This document shows, piece by piece, positions 20,716 through 29,640 of a stretch of DNA of 56,370 nucleotides. The notes below the pieces were generated by a model, which was not told the DNA's origin, searched no databases, and saw only the letters and a list, made by a program, of their open reading frames with translations. The stretch is from Diplocarpon mali (taxonomy: Eukaryota > Ascomycota > Leotiomycetes > Helotiales > Drepanopezizaceae): assembly GCA_024741835.1 (NCBI GenBank), contig JAENRP010000160.1, positions 1 to 56,370 on the forward strand. Reading direction: 5' to 3'. Position 1 is the stretch's first letter; every line of letters starts with the position of its first letter. Position numbers and translations under genes: made by a program.

Positions 20716-20799
20716 TTGCTTGCTAGCACCGAGAGCTGGGCTTAGGCCATTCTCAGGTCTTCGTCCTCGGCATCTATTATAGCTGCTCAACGATCGACG

Positions 20800-21130
20800 T
20801 CTTACTAGGCCATTAGGGGTTTTGTTAGCCGCAAGAGATCGATTAGTACGCGTCGATCAAAGTAGGGGATAATAGGCATATCCTTAGGCTAGGAGATACG
20901 GTTTTTTCCTTTTCTATAGGACTGTTTAAGGTCATAGTGCTTTAGGAACTTCCTACCAATTAGAACGTCGATTGCTTCTAAACTTATGATTAGGAAAGGG
21001 AAGTTGATTCGTCGCCTATCGATTGTGAGGGTGAGTAAGACGGCGAATCGAATAGTTTCTTCCTTAAGACTATTGTAGCTAGTAGGGGTAATCGGTTTAG
21101 GCAGTTTAATAAACTTCACCTTAAGTCTTT
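20800..21130 (-). pseudogene. Gypsy aspartic protease domain
   Basis: An open minus-strand stretch (21,119-20,889) reads INFPFLIISLEAIDVLIGRK and FLKHYDLKQ, the C-terminal half of a retroviral-type aspartic protease, followed by RRVLIDLLRL. The catalytic DSGA-type triad should lie just upstream at about 21.2 kb, where the frame is disturbed. It would cleave the Gag-Pol precursor. Position between the zinc knuckle and RT fits the family. Confidence 0.75.
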
Positions 21131-21399
21131 AGGAGAGCTAGTATGCTAGAGACGTCTTAATAATACTGAAAATATTAGCTCTGCTATCAATATGGGCAAC
21201 TGTTTTAATAAATGATCTATTTCGAGCTAGTTCTATAGGAACTAAGAACTAGCGGCCGCCTATTAATAGGCGGGAATTAAAATCTAAGTCTTTCTACAAA
21301 TTGTAACCTATACTATAGTAGGAGTCTTTGCTACAGCTTAGCAGTTTCCTAATAGCAGGTCGTTTTCTATCTCAACTTTAGCTACTATAAACTCGCCCT

Positions 21400-22500
21400 G
21401 CTTCTTTAGCTTCGGGCAGTCCGTCGCGTAGTGATTAGGGGCCCTGCAGTTATAGCAGAGACTAGACGCCGGCTTCGGGCTGGTAGACCCTTCTTAATGG
21501 GCCGCTGGTGAGGGGGAACGAGTGCGGGGAGCTAGGGAGGTAGCTGTGGCTGTAGGTCTCTATGACTCCCTTTTTAGTATGCCGGGGACGCGGTCCTTTA
21601 AGGGGGAGAATGCGACGGCGGGGGCAACTCGTCGAGCGTTATAAGCCTCTTCTTGCTTGATATTACAGGCCTCGCGGTCCGCAATAGCTAAGAACTTATC
21701 TAGAGTAGTATAATTATTATTCATTTTATACTTCTCTACTTAAAGGTCGTTCTTTAAGGCTAGGGAGACCTTTTTATAGACGTTATCGAACTAGCGAGAC
21801 TGATCGATCTTGCTAGCTATAGTAAGGGTGACGAACTTGGATCAGAACTCATTATATGATAATAAACCTATAGTTAGCCTACTGTATTTGAGCTTGGCGG
21901 ACTGAATATAGTTATAGTTAAAGAACCTCTGATCTAAGACCCTAAGGACATCGGTAGCGCATATAAACTTACTAGCAAAGACAGGATCTATATATTATAG
22001 GATCAGGTTCTAAGCTTTACCTATTGTATACTTGAAGTAGGCAGTGATCTGGTCCTCTCCTAAAGTGAAGTTGCCTAAGTACTCTTAAATAAATACCTTT
22101 ATAGCCATCTTTTAAGCGTTATAGGTGATTTCGCCCTAGTAGTTGCTAAAATGGGTTTAAGGGTACTTGATCCAATGGGGGTCGACGGCTAAGACTAAAG
22201 GTCGGATGATCGGGAGGTAGTAGTCTAGGGAAGGCAGTAAGTCGGCGGTAAGGGACCGAGTGTTCCGAGGGCTAGCACTTAGGGAAGAAGGGGCGGTAGC
22301 ATTATTTTAAAGAGCGGCAGCTATAGCAGCGCTAACGAGGTTCGCGATTTCGGCCTGCTGGGCAGCTGAGAAGAGAGGGGCCGATATAGTGAGAGTAGAC
22401 GTCGGTTCTTCCTTGACTTCAATTGACGGCAATAGGGTATTTCGAGAATCCACTCGCGGTCCGGGACCGGGAGTGAAATCTATACTAGGGGAGGTAGCTT
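21400..22500 (-). pseudogene. Gypsy gag with intact zinc knuckle
   Basis: The minus-strand capsid-like region contains LGEDQITAYFKYTIGKAWNL, SKFICATDVLRVLDQRF and QFDNVYKKVSLALKNDL at about 22.06-21.74 kb. A Ser/Pro/Thr-rich linker follows, then a complete CCHC zinc knuckle, CYNCRAPNHYATDC, at about 21,417-21,458. The knuckle keeps all four ligands, in contrast to the Copia-3 knuckle at 29.53 kb. A single unit of the PGP repeat core occurs near the Gag N-terminus at 22,450-22,480. A few stops interrupt the frame. Confidence 0.85.
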
Positions 22501-22529
22501 CCTAAGTGGCCTTAGGAGGGGGAATATCT

Positions 22530-22615
22530 CTAGGACCGGGGTTGGCAGTGAGGCCCGTAGAACTGGAACTGGTGGCAGTGAGGCCTATAGAACTGGTGGC
22601 AGTGAGGCCTAGTGG
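22530..22615. repeat. Short GGCAGTGAGGCC tandem repeat
   Basis: Three copies of GGCAGTGAGGCC with intervening TAGAACTGGTGG variants at 22,535-22,612, in the gypsy gag N-terminal region next to a PGP-core unit. Confidence 0.7.
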
Positions 22616-22739
22616 AGGTGCGGTTAACCTTTCACTTCTCCTAAGTGGTATAAGATTGGAGGTCACGAGTACTAACTCTTTCTATATTATCTGGTTTAGT
22701 CTAGAGGGACCTAATGCTGAACAGTGACCTATTTAGAAG

Positions 22740-23437
22740 GGGGAAGATTAGTACAAGCGGAGCTATGTACGTTCTTAAAGCCTTCTGGTAGAGTATATAT
22801 TGAGGTATCGTAGGTTCATAGATCTTAAGAAAGAAGGTTTTACTTTAGGATTACGTCTCTTTACCAATCAGGAGTTGCAATAAGGTTGCCTAGGGGTGTA
22901 GTGCAAATCCGGGGAAGTGGGGTCCGAGGATCCAAAGCTTATCACTCTACCAAAGTTGACCTAGTTTCCACGGTATAGTAGAACCCACTAAGGCTGACCA
23001 AGTCTCCACGTGTATATATAGGTATAGGTCCCCCAGTTTCGTACCCGAGTATTCGAAGGAAGGAGTGAGGAGCTTCGAAGAGTATGAGGAGAGTTGTCGA
23101 CGAGTATGTTGTCGACGAGAAAGAGTGGTGTAGAGTTGTTTGTAAGGGAGGGAGAAAGTTAAGAAGAGAAAAGCTATTATACTGCTCTAGGCGGCAGCCT
23201 ACGCTAGCGAAGCGAGGGCACAGTGAATAATTTTTTTTTTTTCGAATTGAACTTGAAGGTGAATCTCCGTTTGCAAAATGGAGGAGGTAAGGGGTCGAAA
23301 AAACGAGGAGTTGCTCAGGGCAGTTCGTAGTAGAAGTCGAGATCGAGAGATCGAGTTGCTCAAGGCAGTTCGAAATGAAGATTCTGAAGGTGGTAGATAT
23401 CAAGCTTCTCAGCAGAGGTTGAGTAGATCTTTTCTTA
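22740..23437 (-). other. Gypsy 5' leader
   Basis: About 700 bp lie between the 5' LTR and gag. Two overlapping ORFs on opposite strands (22,942-23,403 minus; 23,278-23,532 plus, the latter running into the LTR) cannot both be real, and neither has family features. A T13 run lies at about 23,229. I treat it as untranslated leader. Confidence 0.55.
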
Positions 23438-23672
23438 TGTTACGACTTGCTCTGGAGCGTACAGTGGGTCGAGAACGAACGCTGACTGTATTACCTCAAG
23501 AGGTACGCTATGTAATGAAGAAGAAAAGATGAAGAAAAAAAGAGAGTCTCTAGTAGAGCTCCTTCAGAATAAGTACAGGTGCTTCACTAGCGTGCACGTG
23601 ACCCAGCCACCTTGCTACCTTAGCGGGCACCTGACTTCGTGCACCTGACCAACACGTGATATGACCGTAACA
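23438..23672 (-). repeat. Gypsy 5' LTR (235 bp)
   Basis: TGTTACGACTTGC to GACCGTAACA on the + strand, followed by target-site duplication CTTAT (23,673-23,677). The ends are canonical TG..CA, so this copy is closer to the unmutated state than the 3' LTR. Confidence 0.95.
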
Positions 23673-24620
23673 CTTATACTTAAAGTATTATTAACCTTAC
23701 GAGTAGTATAGATCTTCCTAACTTCCTTTATAGCCTTCTTAATTATTACTACCCTCTATTCTACTAATAGATTTAGTAGATCTAGTTCAATCAGCCTCAG
23801 ATATGCCTTAAAAACGAGTAAGGTGGGAATCATCCTATTAGGTCCTATTATATTATTAACTGCTTTAATAGCTATTTGCAGCCTCTTATTATCGCTTAAT
23901 CGGAGGTGTTTAACTATTATTATCTTAAAGGCATATCTTAGAGGGCGATAATACCGTTCGACCTTACCGATAGAGTAGTACGCCTTTATAAGAACTAGCT
24001 TAGGGGTTATTCTTATAGATCTTAAAGAGCTTTTAAACTCTGCCGAGTTAAAGTTAGTACTATAGTTATATACTATAAAATTAAGAGGTCTAATATACGT
24101 ATCTAGCTAAGCTAATTTAAGGGCTTAAAATACTGCATCGGCCAAATGTGCTCCTATTCCCTTTTATAAGAACCTTATAGCTTTAAATCCTATTGCTTTA
24201 TCAACTATATAAAAGGCGTTCCTTTTATTAAACTAAGCAATATCGATATATATAGTATAATTGAAGTTGATATTATCTTATAGCTTAAATTAGAATCTAT
24301 AAAGGGCGTTAGCGTAGAGTTGGCAGTATTAGCATATTTCCCTTACTCTTACTATAATGCTAGAGTCTATATTATGACCGGCCTAGTTTAAGAGGTATTT
24401 AAGGCACTTTATTAAAGGATATTCGAATCTTTTATATAGCCTTCGGATCTCTATTTCTATTAAGTGGCATATATTAATCGTACCTTTTAAAGTTATTAGA
24501 AGTTACTCTATTATATTAAGTAAGAGCTATAAGTGCCTATATTTTCTAACAATTAAGTGTTTCTCTTTATTAATAATAAGCAAATTGCGCAAATTATTAT
24601 ATTTAGCTCTTATTTTATCG
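23673..24620 (-). pseudogene. Copia-2 integrase, proximal part
   Basis: The minus-strand frame reads TGHNIDSSIIVRVREICQYC with the Cys pair of the HHCC domain at about 24.37-24.31 kb. The catalytic core follows (YTIYIDIAQFNKRNAFYIVD, then IRPLNFIVYNYSTNFNSAEF and KAYYSIGKVERYYRPLRYAF with the Glu region) at about 24.25-23.95 kb. It ends at the gypsy insertion in RKVNNTLS and resumes at 16,777 with NGLRTTYIYD. Asp/Glu positions are recognisable, although D to N change is seen at the second site (VYNYST). Stops at Gln/Trp codons make it non-functional. Confidence 0.85.
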
Positions 24621-25179
24621 AGTTATTGCAAGCAGACTAAAAACGGTATATCTGCCTTTATAATTAAGAACTCTATAAGGCCTACCGGTATTTAAATAGT
24701 TATCTTGCCGATTGCATTTTATAAACCTGCCTTAAAGGTAATTTTATACTTTTCAGCGCCGAGTAGAGCTAGAACTGCGTCTTATATATTTTGCAAGGCT
24801 TTGAATTGGTTGATTCCTCTTATATTTTTATTTAAGGCGCCTATATCAATTAGGAATCCTTAGAAGAACTAATCTGTCTATTAGGTTATAAAGACCTTAA
24901 GGTCCGTTTGTATCGGTTTATTAACCCTTATTATTAAGAGGTATTTAGCCTTTTGCTTTTTAAGCTAGTTAAGTATAGTTCTTAAGTTATACTCCTTTTT
25001 AAAAGCTAGGAATACTATAGTGAAGTTGATATTACTATCCTTAGGGTTACTAATTGCTTAGTCCTCCTCTTTTAAAGACGTTTCCTATTTATCCTTATCG
25101 GTCCTATTGCCCTTCGAATATGCTCCTTTATCTTCTTATAAGAGGTATGCCTTATATATTTTATCTATTAGCTTATACC

Positions 25180-27000
25180 CTTTGGCTCGTCGGCTTACTA
25201 TATAGCAAGACTTCTAAGCGGCTCTTTCTTCTTTTAAGTGCTTGTTACTATAATAGTCCTTTTTCTAGTATATAATGCACCTTATATAGTCTGGTTTTAA
25301 TTAGAAGGTTGTTCCTCTCTTATTACCTTAGGTAAACTTTATCTTTCTATTTAAAAAGTGCGCTATAAATTGCCTTTGCTCCTTAGCTAAATAATATCAG
25401 AGTCTATTAGTAGCTAAACTAAGGTGCTAGGGTCTAGATAGTCTGTCCTAAGCAACTACTCTTGCACAAGCCTATAAGCTATCTAATAGAGCTAAGAATG
25501 TCGCTAGTGGCTTAAAAAGTGCTATTTAGAATAGCCGATTCTCGGAAATACCTTATATAAGTCTATCTTTAATCAATCGATTATTCCTTATACTAGTATA
25601 TAGGCCTAATTGCAAGTTTTATAGCTTCTTAATATAGTTCTTAAGTTGGGTTAGGATCGGTTTCCCCTTTTAGTAATCCTCTTATTAGAATAGGTTAAAT
25701 ATTAGCCGAAACCACCTCCTTAAGAATCTGCTACTTCTCTCTTTAGTCTTATAATTGGCCCGAATGGCCTCTATTAGCTTAGCAAACTTAAAGTTCTTAT
25801 TTTACAAGTACTAATAGTAGTATATCGAGGCCGAGTCTTATAGCATAGATAGAAAGGCTTTATACTATATACTTTAGTCTACTAAGGCTCTTTAGTATAA
25901 ATTGGCAAATATATAAAGCTTCTTATTAAAGTGATCTTTCCTACTTAAGTACTAAGTCTCTTTAATATATATCTTACTTAGATTTATAAGGGTTTTAGCC
26001 TAATCTAAAGTCAAAGGTTTTATAATATATTAAGATAGTTAAGCGTCGCTTTAGTTAAGGTCTAAAAGCGCTCTTAAACCCCTTCCTATAGCAAAGGGTG
26101 GCAATGATCTATCTCTCGATTGGATCGGCAGCATTAGTATCAGATTCGGGATCTTTAAGTATTATAAAACTAAGGTCTATTTTAATTAGGATTAATAAGG
26201 TATTCTTTTAAGGTTGTACTATTCGGTTATTTATCTCAGAGTATCTGCTTTATATAAGTTATCTTATAAAGTATTATTATTATATCTAAGGTGTCCTTAC
26301 CAAAGCGAGTCTTAGTATAGTATCTCCTATTTAGCTATAGTAACCCTTTAAGCGAGTGGCTTGCTTATTCGCATAGACTTAGCAAATTCTAAAGTAAACC
26401 TTATTCTATATCTCAGAGATTATGTTATAACTGAATTCAGTACTTCTTAGGTCTATAACTCTAGCTAGTCTTTTAGCTACTCATTTCCTTCTTAGTATAC
26501 TATATTAAAAAGTGCCTAGCTGATTAAAACGCCCTTCTTATACTAAACGTATACTCTATAGTATTAAAGGTTATCCTTTAAGCGTTATCAAATGTCCTTA
26601 TCTAGCGATTTAAAGTCGCTAACTATCTAATCTTAGAATTCCTTTTAAAAGTCCTCAGCAAAGTATAGCCCTCTCCTTTTGCTATCTTATAATATCTTCT
26701 AAAAGTTCTCTACGTATTAATCTTTTAATCTAAGGGCCTCTTCGCTAGGTTAATCCTCTTAAGGTCTTATATCCCTTTCAAGGTCCCTTAGTATCTAAGG
26801 TTACCTTAGATTAAGTAATATTAATAGTCTTCCCTCGATTATTTCCTAATATTATCTAGATATTGCTCTACGCCTTAATAGGGTCTAAAAGAAGTCCGAT
26901 ATAGTTGTATTTTGCATATTATTATACTATTATCTAATTGTAGTTAAGATACTAATTGCACTCCGGTTTTGCCCTAATTATAATGCGTAATAGAACGCAG
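25180..27000 (-). pseudogene. Copia-2 gag
   Basis: The minus strand starts with MQNTTISDFF near 26.92 kb and is heavily interrupted. Recognisable Gag text includes PNLILMLPIQSRDRSLPPF at about 26.15-26.09 kb and a Cys-rich motif IRCIICQKKDYYSNKHLKEE near 25.28-25.22 kb (Q is TAG). In fungal Copia Gag proteins this motif is a zinc knuckle of the form CFVC..GCWSTKH; here one Cys has become Tyr, a RIP-type G to A change. The AT content is very high. It would package RNA in virus-like particles if intact. Confidence 0.75.
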
Positions 27001-27216
27001 GTAGAAGAGGATAGTATTTACCTTTAAAGTAATAACTCTAGCTTAATTCGCATACCTTTCGCCTTTTCCCCTTTAGTAGTAACTGATATTACTTCGTATA
27101 TTTAAGTTGGTATTTAAGGTAAGCTAGAAATACAATCAAGTACTTCTTAAAATTAAGAAAGAATTCTTTAGTTTAATAACCTTGCTATCTATAGTAAAGG
27201 TGCTACTATTAATTAG

Positions 27217-27515
27217 TATAAGTTCTATACTAGTATTCGATATTTATATAAATATAGTTAAGTACTTATTATTAAAAAGAATCTATTATAATATCTATCT
27301 ATCTTTATATAACCGAGATAGTACCTTTATACCTTTGAATATCCTCCCTTTTATATTCCCTCTTAGCTATATATAAATATCCTTTTAAGGTCCTCTAGCT
27401 GAATAGCTGTTTGAAATATATATAAAACCCCTTATATCGCATATGGTATAGCTGTATAGGATGACCCTAGGAACAAGGATGGCTTGCCTCTTGCATAGGA
27501 ATCTGCGTACCAATA
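27217..27515 (-). repeat. Copia-2 5' LTR (299 bp)
   Basis: Minus strand TATTGGTACGCAG to TAGAACTTATA (from TGTTGG...CCTACA). It is the same length as the 3' LTR at 6489-6787. The following GGAAG (27,516-27,520) is the target-site duplication. Confidence 0.93.
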
Positions 27516-27520
27516 GGAAG

Positions 27521-27684
27521 GTTGTTTATAAACGGCTAAGAGGGACTATAGGAGGGAGGATATTCAGGTATATAAAGGTACCATCTCGGTCATATATAGA
27601 GAGACAGATATTACAATAGATTCTTTTCTATAATAAGCATTCGATATTATCCACGTGAATATCGATACTAGTATAGAACCTATA
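27521..27684 (+). repeat. Solo LTR of the Copia-2 family, right half
   Basis: It continues the LTR interrupted at 6488: GGCTAAGAGGGACTATAGGA through ACTAGTATAGAACCTATA. With 6355-6488 it makes 298 bp. AGTAT follows at 27,685-27,689 and matches 6350-6354. Confidence 0.92.
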
Positions 27685-27689
27685 AGTAT

Positions 27690-28171
27690 AGTAACTAAGT
27701 GGGTTCTATCTCCTTATACTAATGCCTACGTGCTCTACTCTAGCCTATTCTAGCCTAGCGCTTTATAAGCCCTATAATAGGAATAAAAGCCCCTTAAGCT
27801 ATTATAACTATATATATAGGTTTGCTACCTTTCCTTAGTATTATTACTAGTACCTTTGGAATGCGGAAATCCTTATATTCAGAGGGGGCCTATATTTATA
27901 GAATCTTTCCCTTTTTATTTTCCCCCTTTAGCGAGCTCGCTATTACGACTCGCTCTAGAGCGTATAAAGGAACGATAAATGAATGTCGTGCAGAATGGGT
28001 AGAGTCCCTACTTATTCTAAAGACTCTCTATATGACTCTACTGAGTTAGGGAACCTCCTTTTCTTTTTAAAGTCTCCTTAACCTATATATATTAGATAAT
28101 AATATAATCAATCATCTTCCTCTACTTTAGCAAGTCTCTTAAGCGACCTAATAAAGGCCCTTCAGCCGACC
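27690..28171. other. Repeat debris between two retroelement blocks
   Basis: There is no gene. At about 27,952-27,977 the bases ATTACGACTCGCTCTAGAGC match the start of the gypsy LTR (TGTTACGACTTGCTCTGGAG), so a distant, truncated LTR of that class probably starts here. The 75-codon ORF at 27,822-28,049 runs through this LTR and is not supported. Confidence 0.5.
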
Positions 28172-28420
28172 GCACCATAATAGCAGATTCCCTTATAAAA
28201 GCTCTGCTAGGACCAGCTTTTGAGAAATACAAGGGTTATATAGGCCTACTAAAGAGGAAATCGATAAAAGAAGGCCATATAAAGGGAGGAAACCTATAAG
28301 ACTATAAGAAGGCCATATATAAGAAGGAAACCTATAAGAAGGCCATATATAAGGAGGAAATCTATAAGAAGACTATATAAAAAGTAAAAAGCTACGATAT
28401 AGCTATGTCAGAGGTACTCT
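28172..28420 (+). mobile_element. Tail of an upstream Copia-3 copy
   Basis: This reproduces the end of Copia-3 pol and its 3' UTR: ATAGCAGATTCCCTTATAAA, GAAATACAAGGGTTATATAGG and AGTCAGAGGTACTCTT recur at 33,000-33,200. It contains about four copies of a roughly 30-bp unit (GGCCATATATAAGAAGGAAA) against about three in the downstream copy. It directly abuts the truncated LTR at 28,421, so two family members once stood head to tail. Confidence 0.88.
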
Positions 28421-28547
28421 TATTATTAGAAATATACAAGGTACGGAGATTACCGCACAGAGCGGAGGCTAAGGCTTGGTAAGCCAACCTTATATATATA
28501 CTACTTCAGCTCTTTAGAACTAGAATCTATACCTTTCGATTCTGTTA
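28421..28547 (+). repeat. Copia-3 5' LTR, truncated
   Basis: It keeps only the last 127 bp of a roughly 300-bp LTR: ATTAGAAATATACAAGGTAC through CGATTCTGTTA. The first about 175 bp seen in 33,201-33,501 are missing. It is shared between the tail at 28,172-28,420 and the element that follows. Confidence 0.9.
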
Positions 28548-28731
28548 TAGTAGCAATTCCTAAAATCGATTAACTTAATCAATCTCTTCAATTTTGAACC
28601 TGCTTCTTAGCAAAACACAATTATACAATACCTCTTCACATACCCCTACATATATATACCTTCTTCCCCTTTTTACCCCTATTTTTCACCCCTTTTTTTT
28701 TTTTTTTTTCAATAACCCTAACTTAATAAAA

Positions 28732-29640
28732 ATGACTAAGAAGACTATTAAGAACGACGCTAAGATTAAGCTCAATTAGTCTAACTACTAGGAATAGGAA
28801 CTAGCTACTATTTAAAACTTAGCTATAAATGGCTATCTTTAATAGGCCATCGGCCCTATTCTTCCGAAATCTGCCAAATCTAAAGGTAAATAGGAGAAGA
28901 AGAACTAAGAGGCTATAGCTACTATAGCTAAAGGCCTTACCTTTAGCCTTAATAGAAAGTATCGCACCTAAATTATAGTCGATAACGCTTACGCTCTTTA
29001 AAACGCTTTTAAAGCAGGAGAGAGCAAACTTATTAAGAACTTTAAGACTTATATAAACTTAATTAAATAGTTCAATAAGGCCAAGTATATTCCCTACTTT
29101 AAGTCGTTTAATAACTATATCCTATAACTCGAGAGTATTCAAGCTCTCCTCTAAGGCTATAGCAACCCTTTTAATAATACCCAAATAAAAAAGCAATTGC
29201 TTAATAGTCTCCTAATAGTTAGAATATAGAGTTCAATTATAATCAACCTTAAAACCTCTCCTATAATTTTATAAGAGATAATCGTCGCAATTCAAGAGTA
29301 TAAAGTGATGTATAGACAAAAGCTAAAGGTGGCGCTTATATTTATATAGATAGCTGCGTTAATCGCTAAGGCCTACTTTGCAAAAGGAGGAGGCCGCGGT
29401 AAAGATAGTGGCAGAGATAGCAGTAGAGGCAGAGATAGAGGCAGAGGCAGATATAGAGGCAGAGGTAATAGAGGAAGAGGAGGAATATAATAAAGAGGAA
29501 TATAGAAGGGAGAAAGAGGAGGAAAGTATTATAATTGCGGCAAACCTGGCTATTAGAAAGCAGAGTGCTAATCGAAGAAGAGAGGAGGAGATAAAGCCAA
29601 AGCTTAGATAGCTAAAGATAATATAACCTTATCTATCTAC
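28732..29640 (+). pseudogene. Copia-3 gag with RG-rich tail and broken zinc knuckle
   Basis: ATG at 28,732 starts MTKKTIKNDAKIKLN and the frame continues through GLTFSLNRKYRT and KAGESKLIKNFKTYINLIK with several stops. The C-terminal part (about 29,385-29,490) is an RGG-box-like segment (GGRGKDSGRDSSRGRDRGRG), a known RNA-binding composition. The zinc knuckle at about 29,525-29,572 reads YYNCGKPGY*KAEC: the first Cys and the His have become Tyr and Trp has become a stop, all three single RIP-type transitions. The 77-codon acidic ORF at 29,378-29,611 is a shadow frame of the RG region. Confidence 0.88.

Larger units (their letters stand above)
17020..20730 (-). pseudogene. Gypsy pol: RT, RNase H, integrase, chromodomain
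   Basis: Read on the minus strand, the repeat-bearing linker (20.73-20.26 kb) is followed by the RT (VDYKIELTGENNLTIEPLCR at about 20.09-20.02 kb, VLPFGLTN, catalytic box YLDNILIY at about 19.6 kb). RNase H (DGVVAGVLS, YFSKIINNAKLNYPIYNKEL) lies at about 19.15-19.02 kb. The integrase includes YLTIDFIELSLDKLGYDFAL, RHFSMPNSILSDRGAQFVST and AYNPNVDGQTKI at about 18.2-17.9 kb. The C-terminus has a chromodomain-like segment, LEYQIKWKGANKDLEWYLCS near 17.25 kb, which in related elements targets integration to heterochromatin. The second Asp of YLDD is Asn here and scattered TAGs break the frame, so it is inactive. Confidence 0.93.
16778..23672 (-). mobile_element. Ty3/gypsy chromovirus-type element, 6.9 kb, full length
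   Basis: It has 235-bp LTRs at 16,778-17,012 and 23,438-23,672 with eight differences, all transitions, and a perfect CTTAT target-site duplication. It is inserted in the integrase of Copia-2. On the minus strand the order is gag with zinc knuckle, protease, RT, RNase H, integrase, chromodomain, which is Ty3/gypsy order. A run of G on the minus strand at 17,015-17,028 abuts the 3' LTR as polypurine tract. It is less mutated than the Copia elements: long stretches of pol are open, but stops at Trp/Gln codons remain and the RT box has changed. It is the best preserved element of the stack. Confidence 0.95.
6489..27515 (-). mobile_element. Copia-2: Ty1/Copia element, split by two nested insertions
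   Basis: The minus-strand element has 299-bp LTRs at 27,217-27,515 (5') and 6489-6787 (3') and a perfect target-site duplication GGAAG at 6484-6488 and 27,516-27,520. It landed inside an older LTR of its own family. Removing Copia-1 (7481-13,578) and the gypsy element (16,778-23,672), each with one TSD copy, leaves about 8.0 kb. Domain order along the minus strand is gag with a Cys-rich knuckle (about 27.0-25.2 kb), integrase (about 24.6-23.7 kb, continuing at 16.77 kb), reverse transcriptase (about 16.5-15.6 kb) and RNase H (15.24-14.64 kb), which is the Copia order. It is densely RIPped and inactive. Confidence 0.93.

Noticed and set aside
20494..20745. + strand ORF with FTRGPGPGVRFEFAD repeats
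   Set aside because: It is antisense to the gypsy polyprotein; the sense frame is continuous with RT and explains the repeat.
22942..23532. 153-codon minus and 84-codon plus ORFs in the gypsy leader
   Set aside because: They overlap on opposite strands, one runs into the LTR, and neither resembles Gag.
28594..28779. 61-codon ORF ending MTKKTIKNDAKIKLN
   Set aside because: Only the last 15 codons are Gag; the upstream part is leader with a poly-T tract.
29378..29611. Acidic 77-codon ORF with Glu/Ala repeats
   Set aside because: It is the shadow frame of the RG-rich Gag tail of Copia-3, whose frame fits Gag order and the zinc knuckle.
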